This document shows positions 1 through 7,534 of a DNA stretch of 15,752 nt, one piece after another. The notes beneath the pieces were generated by a model. It was given only the letters and a program-made list of their open reading frames with translations, made no database searches and was not told the DNA's origin. The position numbers and the translations under genes were made by a program. Each line of letters begins with the position of its first letter. The first letter of the stretch is position 1. Origin of the DNA: Alphaproteobacteria bacterium UBA3307 (GTDB lineage: Bacteria; Pseudomonadota; Alphaproteobacteria; RF32; CAG-239); the NCBI GenBank assembly GCA_002361365.1, contig DEST01000102.1:1-15752 (forward strand), in the 5' to 3' direction.

Positions 1-1145
1 GCCTTATCCGGCAAAAAGCGGTCGGTAATATAACGATTTGACATTGTCGCCGCCGCCACAAGCGAAGCATCGGAAATTCTGACACCATGATGCAACTCAT
101 ATTTTTCTTTTATGCCGCGCAAAATCGAAATTGTATCTTCCACATCTGTTTCACCGACATACACCGGTTGAAAACGCCGTGCAAACGCCGCGTCTTTTTC
201 GATATATTTTTGATATTCTTTCAAAGTTGTGGCACCGATACAGTGCAATTCTCCGCGCGCCAAAGCCGGTTTAAGCAGGTTTGATGCGTCCATAGAGCCT
301 TCAGAAGCGCCGGCACCAACCACAGTGTGCATTTCATCAATAAACAATATTACTTGTCCGTCAGCTGCCTGAATCTCTTGTAAAACACCTTTCAAACGTT
401 CTTCAAATTCTCCGCGGAATTTTGCACCGGCAATCAGAGCTCCCATATCAAGCGCCATCAAACGTTTATGTTTCAAGGCATCCGGAACATCACCGTTAAT
501 AATACGCTGAGCCAATCCCTCTACAATGGCGGTTTTACCAACCCCAGGTTCCCCAATCAGAATCGGATTATTTTTTGTACGCCGTGACAGAACCTGAATA
601 GTGCGGCGAATTTCTTCATCTCGGCCGATTATCGGGTCCATTTTTCCTTGCGCTGCTCGTTCGGTATAATCGACGGCAAATCGTTTAAGCGCCTGAAAAT
701 TATCTTCAGCCGTAGCGGAATCGGCAGTTCGACCTTGCCTCATACGATTGATGGCTTCATTGAGTTGCTGCGGATTAACTCCGTAATTTTTTTGCAATAA
801 TGCAGCTTGCAACAGACGCTCAACACTAACATATGCATCTTTGGCTTTTTTTGCCATATCTTCTGCGGTGCCAAGCATACGCATAAATTCTTGCGACACA
901 TTAAGCTGTAAGTTTTCGCCATCAACAACCGGCAATTTTGCCAAATCTTCTTCCACACGTGACCGCACCATATTAGCATCGGCACCGGCTTGTGACAGTA
1001 AATTTGACGCCATACCTTCAGTATCTTCAAGCATTACTTTCAATAAATGTGCCGGCACCACATAAGGGTTATTGCGCTTTGCTGCCAGCGTTTCTGTTTC
1101 TTGCAAATAGCCCTGACTTCTGTCTGTATAATTTTTTAAATTCAT
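1..1145 (-). CDS. clpB: ATP-dependent disaggregase ClpB, N-terminal part
   Basis: Hsp100 AAA+ unfoldase that, with DnaK, pulls polypeptides out of aggregates in the cytoplasm. Only the first 381 codons are here; the gene runs off the left edge. Reading from ATG at 1145, the N-terminal Clp repeat domain occupies roughly residues 1-145. The first nucleotide-binding domain follows, with Walker A GEPGVGKT at residues 198-205 and Walker B ILFIDEMHT near residue 270, then GAGASEGSMDASN and the ARRFQPVYVGE stretch typical of ClpB/ClpC NBD1. The start is fixed by AGGAGTG nine bases upstream (1155-1161). A short N-domain directly followed by NBD1 and the MDPIIGRDEEIRR motif favour ClpB; ClpA/ClpC cannot be excluded without the middle domain, which lies outside the window. 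Confidence 0.93.
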   Translation of the reverse strand, partial: MNLKNYTDRSQGYLQETETLAAKRNNPYVVPAHLLKVMLEDTEGMASNLLSQAGADANMVRSRVEEDLAKLPVVDGENLQLNVSQEFMRMLGTAEDMAKKAKDAYVSVERLLQAALLQKNYGVNPQQLNEAINRMRQGRTADSATAEDNFQALKRFAVDYTERAAQGKMDPIIGRDEEIRRTIQVLSRRTKNNPILIGEPGVGKTAIVEGLAQRIINGDVPDALKHKRLMALDMGALIAGAKFRGEFEERLKGVLQEIQAADGQVILFIDEMHTVVGAGASEGSMDASNLLKPALARGELHCIGATTLKEYQKYIEKDAAFARRFQPVYVGETDVEDTISILRGIKEKYELHHGVRISDASLVAAATMSNRYITDRFLPDK

Positions 1146-1170
1146 CGTTTTTCACACTCCTTATAAGGGT

Positions 1171-1199
1171 TATATAGGGAGCAATTTTTTCAAATGCAA
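1171..1199 (-). promoter_or_regulatory. Probable clpB promoter
   Basis: On the minus strand TTGCAT (1199-1194) and TATATA (1176-1171) are 17 bases apart, about 26 bases upstream of the clpB start, with a clear Shine-Dalgarno site between. The -10 is preceded by CTCCC, which gives a slightly sigma-32-like flavour (CCC-TATAT), as expected for a heat-shock gene. No good sigma-32 -35 box at the right distance was found, so the heat-shock reading is only a suggestion. Confidence 0.5.
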
Positions 1200-1228
1200 T
1201 CTGCTAAAGTTTTTTTTTGCGGCGAAAT

Positions 1229-3829
1229 TTATGCATATTGTCTGATTTTTTTAGAAAAATGCTGTTTTTTCTTAATTTGTAAATTTCTGATTTTCGCCGA
1301 AGTATTTTTATCTTTCTGTGCACTGTTTTTATCCGCCACCATTTGCCGTGCCTTATTCATTTCTTGCTGATTTTCCGAAATTTCGATATTTTGAGCCGGA
1401 TGCAACGACATTACGATTTCTTTGGCTTTGTTTTGCAACAGTTCAACTGCCTGTGTTAAAAATAGAGATACTTTATTTGAAGCAATATGCGGCAATGTTG
1501 CCAATGGTTGATAATATTTTGTATTTACTTCCAATATTGCCTGCTGAGTTAGGGTAGGTTCTTGTACTTGTTTTTGTATTTGTTGTTTAATAGCTCCTTG
1601 CAGACGGAAAAATTTTCCGGAAAAATTACAATATTCACGTACTGATGTTGCTTTTTCCATCTCTTCTTGCAAATTAGCGACGGCCTTGCTTTCCAAACTG
1701 TTGTCAGTCGGAATTTTTTTCAACTCTGTTGCAACTCGTTGTTGGGTCTGATTAAGAATATAACTATCATATGTTTTACGGTATTCTATTGTTTGAGCTT
1801 GCAATTTTATATTTTCCGCCAATTTTTCCGGTGCAAATATAAAACTGTTAACATCAGGCATAGCCACAATCCCATCTTTAGGCATAATAATTCCCATAAC
1901 GGCGCGGTCATAATATCCTTCAATATCACGTCCGTGTTTGATTATTCTGTCTTGATGAACATATTTTGTGCGATACGCCTTGTCTTTGCCAAAGTGCAAC
2001 CTCCCTTTTTCATCCATGGCATTTTCATTGATGTGCAATAAGTCATGTACTTCTTTATTGATATAGACTGTCTCTTCATTGATTTTGGTAAAACTTTTGC
2101 CGGTCATCCGCTCAAAATAAGCAATATTGCTAAGCGGAAAGATATGATGTACATTATAATCTTTGGTTGATATACCATGTAGCATATTTTGAATTGCTTT
2201 ATCGGTTTCCTTTTGCGCTCGTTCCGTGATTGCCGCAGTAATTTCTTGCTGTGATTGATGTTTTTTGCGCCCTTCAAGAGTCAGCGCTAATGTATGTTTC
2301 TTTTTATAAAAAGCAAACATTGTCTGCCGCAATTCTTTTTCGTAATTAGCCGCCAAATTTTTTAGGCATTTTTCCTTATCTGAAGCAATTTTTACACCAG
2401 ATTTATCAGATATTTGCCTGTAATTGGTAATTTTACGCCGATTAATTAAGAAAGCAAAATCATCATATTTCAGATTCTCTACCGTTTGCGGCGGAATGGA
2501 CATTATTTTCATTTGAGCTAACATTTCTTTTTCAAGTTCTTTAAATTGCGGCACTTGTCGGCAAATATTCCATATTTTATTATTTTTCAAACCATCAGCA
2601 TATTCTTCCGATGTATAATCAGCCTTCAAATATGCGTCAAGCTTTTGTTGCTTTTCCGCTGAAAGATTTTGCTGTCCGATTAAATCACGCACATCTAAAA
2701 CATCAATAATTGCCGATGACAGACTTTTCTTCGACGGATTACGAATTATCCCATTAAACGCCGCGCGCATTGCCATAGATTTAGCTTGGTCTATCTCGCG
2801 CAATTCAAATGCAGTACGTTGTGTTTCTTCTATTGTTTCAATCAATTTTTCTTTAGACGGCTTTTCCATAAATTCTTTAAGCAATGCCGACATTTTCTGC
2901 GTTTCTTCAGGATTAAATTCCGCCATATTTTGACATAAATTCAAAAACACCGGCAACTTAGTATTATAAAATTCCGGCGGCGTTTGTTCTTGTTGCAACT
3001 CTTTTTTCATATAATAAAGATTTTCCACAAATGCGGCTTCATAAGGCGGTTCCTGACACCAAACCATACGCATACCCAGACCATCCAGCGTATTGCTGAC
3101 AACCTGCTGATTGCGCTCAAAATCAGCTGCATTATCTGCGGTTATATGAGTCAGCGTTTCTATCTGTTTTTTTAGAGTATTACGATGTGCTCTTGTTTTT
3201 TCTTCAGTAGATTGAAAACTATAGACGTGCCGATTTTCTGTTTTTTCCGTCAAATAATATTGCATTTTGCGTAACGCCGCAAATGAGATTTTATCAAATT
3301 TTTCAAAACGTTCACGTTCTTGTAGGCTTCCATCTTCATACTTTTGATTAGTTTCGTTTTTACTTAAAAACTCATCTAAGTGCTGTAAAACAGATTGGAA
3401 ATTTGTTTTTACATTATCCGGCATATTCACCGGTTGCGGATTTAAAACTTCTCCGGTTACCGCATTTTTGGTATCAAATTCGATAAAATCAGGTTTAATT
3501 TCATAATTGTTTCCGATATGCGGAAATTCTTGCGGTAAAATTTGTTTAAACAAATCAGCAGTATCTTTTCTTAATTGCGATATTTCGGTATTATCCGGCT
3601 GCTTATTTTGCCACTTTAACAACTCTCGATACACTGAATTTAAGGCATAACAATACGAAACCTCACGCGCTTCAGAAAGTTCTGCATAAAATGCTCCTTT
3701 GTTATTTTGCAAATTTTCTTCAGCCGTTTGCAAGACCTCAGCATATTTTTGCAATAACGGCAAACTCGCAAGCGTTTCACCCGTTTGCGGCGGTCTGGTT
3801 ATCGCTTCATATCTGCCTTCTATTGCCAT
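1229..3829 (-). CDS. Large protein with HNH/AHH-like nuclease motif
   Basis: 866-aa soluble protein of unknown family, rich in Glu, Gln and Lys, and mostly helical by composition; no signal peptide or membrane segment. Near residues 558-600 it has a motif resembling His-Me finger nucleases: VHHIFPLSNI (His561-His562), then about 30 residues later VYINKEVHDLLH (Asn591, His595, His599). That arrangement (HH, N, H-x3-H) matches the AHH/LHH-type HNH group often found in bacterial toxins and effectors; assignment is by motif only. The C-terminal 45 residues are strongly basic. The start at 3829 is chosen because AGGAGT lies 7 bases upstream and a good promoter lies at 3851-3879; the in-frame ATG at 3934 precedes that promoter. 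It sits between the degenerate helicase gene and clpB. It could be an effector, a mobile-element protein or a defence nuclease; no neighbour looks like an obvious immunity gene. Confidence 0.85.
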   Translation of the reverse strand: MAIEGRYEAITRPPQTGETLASLPLLQKYAEVLQTAEENLQNNKGAFYAELSEAREVSYCYALNSVYRELLKWQNKQPDNTEISQLRKDTADLFKQILPQEFPHIGNNYEIKPDFIEFDTKNAVTGEVLNPQPVNMPDNVKTNFQSVLQHLDEFLSKNETNQKYEDGSLQERERFEKFDKISFAALRKMQYYLTEKTENRHVYSFQSTEEKTRAHRNTLKKQIETLTHITADNAADFERNQQVVSNTLDGLGMRMVWCQEPPYEAAFVENLYYMKKELQQEQTPPEFYNTKLPVFLNLCQNMAEFNPEETQKMSALLKEFMEKPSKEKLIETIEETQRTAFELREIDQAKSMAMRAAFNGIIRNPSKKSLSSAIIDVLDVRDLIGQQNLSAEKQQKLDAYLKADYTSEEYADGLKNNKIWNICRQVPQFKELEKEMLAQMKIMSIPPQTVENLKYDDFAFLINRRKITNYRQISDKSGVKIASDKEKCLKNLAANYEKELRQTMFAFYKKKHTLALTLEGRKKHQSQQEITAAITERAQKETDKAIQNMLHGISTKDYNVHHIFPLSNIAYFERMTGKSFTKINEETVYINKEVHDLLHINENAMDEKGRLHFGKDKAYRTKYVHQDRIIKHGRDIEGYYDRAVMGIIMPKDGIVAMPDVNSFIFAPEKLAENIKLQAQTIEYRKTYDSYILNQTQQRVATELKKIPTDNSLESKAVANLQEEMEKATSVREYCNFSGKFFRLQGAIKQQIQKQVQEPTLTQQAILEVNTKYYQPLATLPHIASNKVSLFLTQAVELLQNKAKEIVMSLHPAQNIEISENQQEMNKARQMVADKNSAQKDKNTSAKIRNLQIKKKQHFSKKIRQYA

Positions 3830-3850
3830 ATTTTTACTCCTATTTGTTGC

Positions 3851-3879
3851 AGTATAACAAAATTTTCTTAAATTGTCCA
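3851..3879 (-). promoter_or_regulatory. Sigma-70-type promoter of the HNH-like gene
   Basis: On the minus strand TGGACA (3879-3874), a 17-base spacer and TATACT (3856-3851). Transcription would start near 3845, giving a leader of about 15 bases that still contains the AGGAGT ribosome site. This promoter separates the gene from the ftsH unit and settles its start codon. Confidence 0.65.
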
Positions 3880-3900
3880 GTATTTTTTGTCGATTTTTAA

Positions 3901-3952
3901 AATAAAAAAACAGCCTATCCTCAGCAAAGAACATTTACTTAAATAAGCTGTT
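3901..3952 (-). terminator. Possible terminator after the degenerate helicase gene
   Basis: On the minus strand AACAGC (3952-3947) can pair with GCTGTT (3914-3909), which runs straight into a T-rich tract (3908-3901). The loop is long (32 bases). A competing 7-bp pair, TCAGCAA (3968-3962) with TTGCTGA (3927-3921), interleaves with it, so the two could be alternatives or a pseudoknot. Position right after the stop of the upstream gene supports a terminator. Confidence 0.4.
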
Positions 3953-3974
3953 ATATTTTTATTGCTGAATTTAC

Positions 3975-4886
3975 TTAATCGCCTTCTGCCAATTCAACTG
4001 CCGTCAGCAAAAATGCCGGAGTATTGCGTCCAAACGTGTGATATTTTTTAACCAAATTCAGCGCCTCGCTATCTTTACTGCACTCACGGCGCATCACTGT
4101 TTTTTTAGACTCATCTTTGGCTTTAGTTGTATTGTTTGAGGATTGATTTTGCTTAATGCCCACATTATCCTCTGTTGATTTATGCCCTTTTGCATTATTT
4201 TCTTTCGACTGAGAAACCGCCATCGTTGTATCCGGCACATTTGCTACAACAGTTTCGTCATTTTCGTTATGTACAACTTCTTCTTCATTTTTGTTGATTT
4301 TGATTTCTTCCGGAGTTTGCAAAATTTTATCCAAAATCGACTGTGTTTCTTTTGAGCGACGATTTGTAAAGACGATATTTTGTTTATCGACCGGCAAAAC
4401 TGCTAAAATTTTTTCTAATTTTTCAAGCTGATGAGTTTTTTTAATCAGATTTATATCATCAACCACCAAAACATCTATGGCTGATAAATCAACCTTATCT
4501 TCATCTAACAAATCCGAAAGTAAATTCGGTGAAGCAATAATCACATTTGCTTCTTGTTCTGGATTTTCCTCTGTTTCCGGAGTATTTCCATCTGCCATTT
4601 CGTGGTATTTATTAAACACTGCAAATCTGTCTGAAACCGCTACCGATGCCTGCGAACCTGACGTAATAATCAAAATATTTTTTGCCTTGTGTTGCGCCAT
4701 AATCTCAATCAGCGGAAAAACATACGCACAAGTCTTGCCGCATTTAACCGGAGCTATCGTAAACACATCTTTACCTGCCAAAACTGCCGGAATAACATCT
4801 GCCTGAACGGTTGTCGGCTCTTTGATTCCGGCTTCCTCAATCGCTTTAATTGTTTTATCACTTAATCCTAAATCAGTAAAATTCAT
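3975..4886 (-). CDS. Degenerate DEAD-box-like protein, RecA1 domain only
   Basis: 303-aa protein whose first 190 residues follow the first RecA domain of a DEAD-box RNA helicase: Phe3 and Gln28 of the Q motif in FTDLGLS...EPTTVQ, then LAGKDVFTIAP. Functional motifs are eroded. Motif I reads APVKCGKT (45-52) rather than A-TGSGKT; motif II reads VVDDIN (141-146) where DEAD is expected, so the catalytic Glu is Asp; motif III SAT is replaced by FTNRRS (173-178). The second RecA domain is absent. Residues about 195-265 are a charged, Asn/Ser/Lys-rich linker, followed by a short C-terminal segment containing VKKYHTFGRNTPAFLLTAVELAEG. The start has AGGGG 7 bases upstream, inside the end of ftsH, and the gap to ftsH is 9 bases, so it is co-transcribed and perhaps coupled. 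ATP binding may survive; helicase activity is unlikely. It may be a scaffold or RNA-binding pseudo-helicase. Confidence 0.85.
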   Translation of the reverse strand: MNFTDLGLSDKTIKAIEEAGIKEPTTVQADVIPAVLAGKDVFTIAPVKCGKTCAYVFPLIEIMAQHKAKNILIITSGSQASVAVSDRFAVFNKYHEMADGNTPETEENPEQEANVIIASPNLLSDLLDEDKVDLSAIDVLVVDDINLIKKTHQLEKLEKILAVLPVDKQNIVFTNRRSKETQSILDKILQTPEEIKINKNEEEVVHNENDETVVANVPDTTMAVSQSKENNAKGHKSTEDNVGIKQNQSSNNTTKAKDESKKTVMRRECSKDSEALNLVKKYHTFGRNTPAFLLTAVELAEGD

Positions 4887-4895
4887 AATATTCCC

Positions 4896-6761
4896 CTATA
4901 CTTCAGGTAATGAAACTTTAGTTTGTTTTTCCGGCGGGACCGGTGCATATTCGGAACGATTAATCTCTTTTCCGGCAATTACATCTTTGATTTCATCTCC
5001 GGTCAGAGTTTCATATTCCATCAATGCCTGAGCTAAAGCCTCAAGTTCATTATCATACTTTTGCAAAATTTCGGTTGCCTGTTTATGTGCCTCAGTAAGC
5101 AGCCGCTTAATTTCGGAATCTATCAAACGGGCTGTTTCTTCGCTCATATTCTGGTTTTGCGTCACCGAACGACCCAAAAACACCTCACTTGAATTATCAG
5201 TATATAACACAGGTCCCAAAACATCGCTCATTCCCCATTCGGTCACCATCGAGCGTGCCAAATTGGTTGCCGAAGATATATCTGCCGAGGCACCTGATGT
5301 TACTTGGTCATAACCAAATTTCAGCTCTTCGCTTGCACGCCCGCCCATACAAATTATCAGCCGAGACAACATTTTGGCGCGTGTGTAAGAATATTGGTCT
5401 TTTTCCGGCAACTGTTGCACCATACCGAGTGCTCTCCCACGTGGAATAATCGTTGCCTTGTGTATTGGGTCTGTTTCCGGAACATGTAACGAACATATTG
5501 CATGTCCGGCTTCGTGATAAGCCGTCAATTTTTTTTCAGCCTCATCCATTGCCATTGACTTACGTTCGTTACCCATCAATACCTTATCTTTGGCATTATC
5601 AAAATCTTCTGCCGTAACTTTGCGTTTGTTTCGACGTGCCGCCAACAAAGCAGCCTCATTTACCAAATTAGCTAAATCAGCTCCCGAAAAACCCGGAGTG
5701 CCGCGCGCCACCACCGCCAAATTTACATCTTTGGCTAACGGAACTTTACGCACATGAACTTTCAATATTTCTTCACGTCCTCTAATATCCGGATTGCTGA
5801 CCACAACCTGCCGGTCAAAACGCCCCGGCCGTAACAATGCAGGGTCTAATACGTCAGGACGATTGGTGGCGGCAATCAATATAACATTTTCGTTTGGTTC
5901 AAAACCGTCCATTTCCACCAACAATTGATTCAATGTTTGCTCTCGTTCGTCATTTCCGCCGCCCAAACCGGCCCCGCGATGCCGACCGACCGCATCGATT
6001 TCATCTATAAACAAAATACAAGGAGAATTTTTCTTAGCTTGCTCAAACATATCGCGTACTCTTGAAGCACCAACACCGACAAACATTTCTACAAAATCCG
6101 AGCCAGAAATCGAAAAAAACGGCACATCAGCCTCACCTGCAACAGCTTTTGCCAGCAAAGTTTTACCGGTTCCCGGAGGGCCGACCAAAAGCACCCCCTT
6201 CGGGATTTTTCCGCCCAAACGCTGAAACTTCATCGGCTCTTTCAAAAAGTCGATAATTTCTTCCAATTCTTGTTTAGATTCATCTGCGCCGGCAACATCT
6301 TTAAAAGTTACTCTTTTATTGTTTTCAATCAATCTGGCGCGAGATTTTCCAAAATTCAGAGCCTTATTATTCCCCATATTTGCCTGACGCATAAAGAAAA
6401 TCCATACGCCAACCAATAATATCATCGGAAACCACGAAATAAGGATATTCCAAAAAATATCAGTAGAAGAATCTTGTGGTTTAGCATCTATTTTTACATC
6501 ATTTTCCAACAAAGTGTCAACCGTTGTAGGGCTATATGGCGCATAGGTGATAAACTTTTTACCATCGGTTGTTGTGCCAAAAATTTCTCCGCCATTGATT
6601 GAAACATCAGACACTTTCTTTTCTTTAACATTATTCATAAAATCAGAAAAAGCTACATTTTCTGTGCCACCACGCAAATTACGACTGTCCGACAATCCGA
6701 AAAAGGTTGTCAGCACCAATAAAATACCTATCCAAATCAAAGCATTTTTACCAAATTTCAT
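4896..6761 (-). CDS. ftsH: ATP-dependent zinc metalloprotease FtsH
   Basis: 621-aa membrane-anchored AAA+ protease that degrades misfolded membrane proteins and short-lived regulators, and forms a hexamer on the inner membrane with its active domains in the cytoplasm. Two membrane segments (residues 7-23 and 104-125) flank a small periplasmic domain. The AAA module has Walker A GPPGTGKT (194-201), Walker B FIDEIDA (251-257) and the second region of homology AATNRPDVLDPALLRPGRFD (298-317). The protease zinc site is HEAGH (416-420), with the third ligand Asp494 in TSGASADI. Length matches the family. The Shine-Dalgarno site is weak (GGAA, 8 bases upstream). The degenerate helicase gene follows 9 bases downstream. 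The usual tilS neighbour is not upstream; instead there is an intergenic region and orphan genes. Confidence 0.97.
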   Translation of the reverse strand: MKFGKNALIWIGILLVLTTFFGLSDSRNLRGGTENVAFSDFMNNVKEKKVSDVSINGGEIFGTTTDGKKFITYAPYSPTTVDTLLENDVKIDAKPQDSSTDIFWNILISWFPMILLVGVWIFFMRQANMGNNKALNFGKSRARLIENNKRVTFKDVAGADESKQELEEIIDFLKEPMKFQRLGGKIPKGVLLVGPPGTGKTLLAKAVAGEADVPFFSISGSDFVEMFVGVGASRVRDMFEQAKKNSPCILFIDEIDAVGRHRGAGLGGGNDEREQTLNQLLVEMDGFEPNENVILIAATNRPDVLDPALLRPGRFDRQVVVSNPDIRGREEILKVHVRKVPLAKDVNLAVVARGTPGFSGADLANLVNEAALLAARRNKRKVTAEDFDNAKDKVLMGNERKSMAMDEAEKKLTAYHEAGHAICSLHVPETDPIHKATIIPRGRALGMVQQLPEKDQYSYTRAKMLSRLIICMGGRASEELKFGYDQVTSGASADISSATNLARSMVTEWGMSDVLGPVLYTDNSSEVFLGRSVTQNQNMSEETARLIDSEIKRLLTEAHKQATEILQKYDNELEALAQALMEYETLTGDEIKDVIAGKEINRSEYAPVPPEKQTKVSLPEV

Positions 6762-6810
6762 TTACTTAATTCCATTTATTAAATTCATCTAAGCAGTAAC
6801 AGTGAAATAT

Positions 6811-6839
6811 ATATTAAGGATAATTTTTCAAAACTCAAG
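6811..6839 (-). promoter_or_regulatory. Candidate ftsH promoter, possibly heat-shock type
   Basis: On the minus strand CTTGAG (6839-6834), 14 bases, then CCTTAATAT (6819-6811). This resembles the alphaproteobacterial sigma-32 pattern (CTTG, then C-TAT) and ftsH is a classic heat-shock gene. A sigma-70 reading (TTGAGT with AATATA or TATATA about 17-19 bases downstream) is also possible. The leader would be about 40-45 bases long. Confidence 0.4.
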
Positions 6840-6922
6840 TATTTTTGCCGACTTTTAGACCGACTTTTTTAACTTTTTATTTTAAAATACCTTCTGTATG
6901 GCAAATTTAATCGGTTATTTAC

Positions 6923-6944
6923 GGTATCTGCATTGCCAGATACC
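6923..6944. other. Perfect hairpin of unknown role in the ftsH upstream region
   Basis: GGTATCTG (6923-6930) and CAGATACC (6937-6944) form an 8-bp stem with a 6-base loop. On the plus strand it is followed by a loose T-rich stretch, so it could be a plus-strand terminator, but no plus-strand gene ends here. A direct repeat CCGACTTTT lies nearby at 6848-6856 and 6860-6868. Confidence 0.35.
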
Positions 6945-7003
6945 AGAATCTTTATTTGTTTTTATGCACTAACCAAAGAAATTTTATTTATCTAAAAAAC
7001 AAT

Positions 7004-7037
7004 AAACGCTCAAACCAAATCAATAGTCTGGGCGTTT
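7004..7037 (-). terminator. Terminator of the 110-aa orphan gene
   Basis: AAACGCTCA (7004-7012) pairs with TGGGCGTTT (7029-7037) with one G-U pair. On the minus strand the stem is followed by ATTGTTTTTTAG. It lies just downstream of the stop at 7061. The arms closely match those of the terminator at 7490-7529. Confidence 0.7.
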
Positions 7038-7060
7038 TGTTTCTCAGTCTTAATTTTGTT

Positions 7061-7393
7061 TTATGTCAAATTTTTGACATATTCTCTGGCATCAACAATC
7101 GGAGTTTTACGCTCCAGCAGATTGACATTGTGCAACAGCCCGCCGTCAGACCTTTCATTGACTGTGATAGATATTTTATCCCCGCGAACCATAGCTTTTT
7201 CTTTGCTCAAAATGCCGAGTTCTTTTCCCTGAAGGACAAAGCGCATACGTCTTACCGGAGATACTGTTTCTTCTCTGCCGTCGGGAAGTTTTTGTTCAGA
7301 AACAACATCCAAATAAATCACTGCCGTTTCTTCTTCGCAATTAGGCACAAAATAAAATGTTTCCATAGTGCCGATAAATCTAACTTTTTTCAT
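7061..7393 (-). CDS. 110-aa orphan protein, paralogue of the one at 15076
   Basis: Not recognised. Small soluble protein with alternating hydrophobic residues that suggest beta strands. It begins MKKVRFIG, carries GDKISITVNE at residues 71-80 and ends LLERKTPIVDAREYVKNLT. The same layout (MEKIKLRG, GDEAIITVN, then a YVDEL end) occurs in the 113-aa protein at 15076-15417 on the other strand, so the two are likely divergent paralogues. The start at 7393 is preferred over the TTG at 7414 because that TTG lies inside the leader element shared with the genes at 8448 and 14679. There is no Shine-Dalgarno site. The gene has its own terminator and is separated from ftsH by about 300 bases. Confidence 0.75.
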   Translation of the reverse strand: MKKVRFIGTMETFYFVPNCEEETAVIYLDVVSEQKLPDGREETVSPVRRMRFVLQGKELGILSKEKAMVRGDKISITVNERSDGGLLHNVNLLERKTPIVDAREYVKNLT

Positions 7394-7410
7394 AAACTCA
7401 ATTTTTAATA

Positions 7411-7430
7411 TCAATAATACTCTAATTATA
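7411..7430 (-). promoter_or_regulatory. Promoter/leader element, copy 1
   Basis: On the minus strand TATAATTAGA followed by GTATTATTGA, with TATAAT starting 37 bases before the ATG. It is a shorter form of the element at 8465-8491 and 14636-14662. The TATAAT is a likely -10 box; no good -35 box was seen. The first ten bases, TATAATTAGA, also occur at 11891-11900 upstream of the 12038 gene. Confidence 0.5.
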
Positions 7431-7439
7431 GTCTCAAAC

Positions 7440-7472
7440 GACTTGATGATATATAAAAAATCATTTTAAGTC
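7440..7472. promoter_or_regulatory. Dyad-symmetric site upstream of the 110-aa gene
   Basis: GACTT-g-ATGAT (7440-7450) and ATCAT-ttt-AAGTC (7460-7472) form an imperfect inverted repeat around an AT-rich centre, just upstream of the probable -10 box of the 7393 gene. It could be an operator or simply part of a hairpin; nothing in the window identifies a regulator. Confidence 0.3.
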
Positions 7473-7489
7473 AAGCTAATATGCAAAAA

Positions 7490-7529
7490 AAATAAACGCC
7501 TGACCTCTAAAAAGTCTGGGCGTTTATTT
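7490..7529 (-). terminator. Terminator of the broken helical gene, probably bidirectional
   Basis: AAATAAACGCC (7490-7500) and GGCGTTTATTT (7519-7529) form a perfect 11-bp stem, extended by GAC/GTC inside. It sits right after the stop of the 7535-8448 gene. The right arm AGTCTGGGCGTTT is identical to that of the terminator at 7004-7037. Confidence 0.75.
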
Positions 7530-7534
7530 CTAAT

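Noticed and set aside
3830..3934. Upstream ATG at 3934 as start of the HNH-like gene
   Set aside because: It lies upstream of the promoter at 3851-3879 and has no ribosome site; 3829 has AGGAGT at 7 bases.
7394..7414. TTG at 7414 as start of the 110-aa gene
   Set aside because: It falls inside the shared leader element; the ATG at 7393 is at a comparable distance from TATAAT to that in the other two copies.
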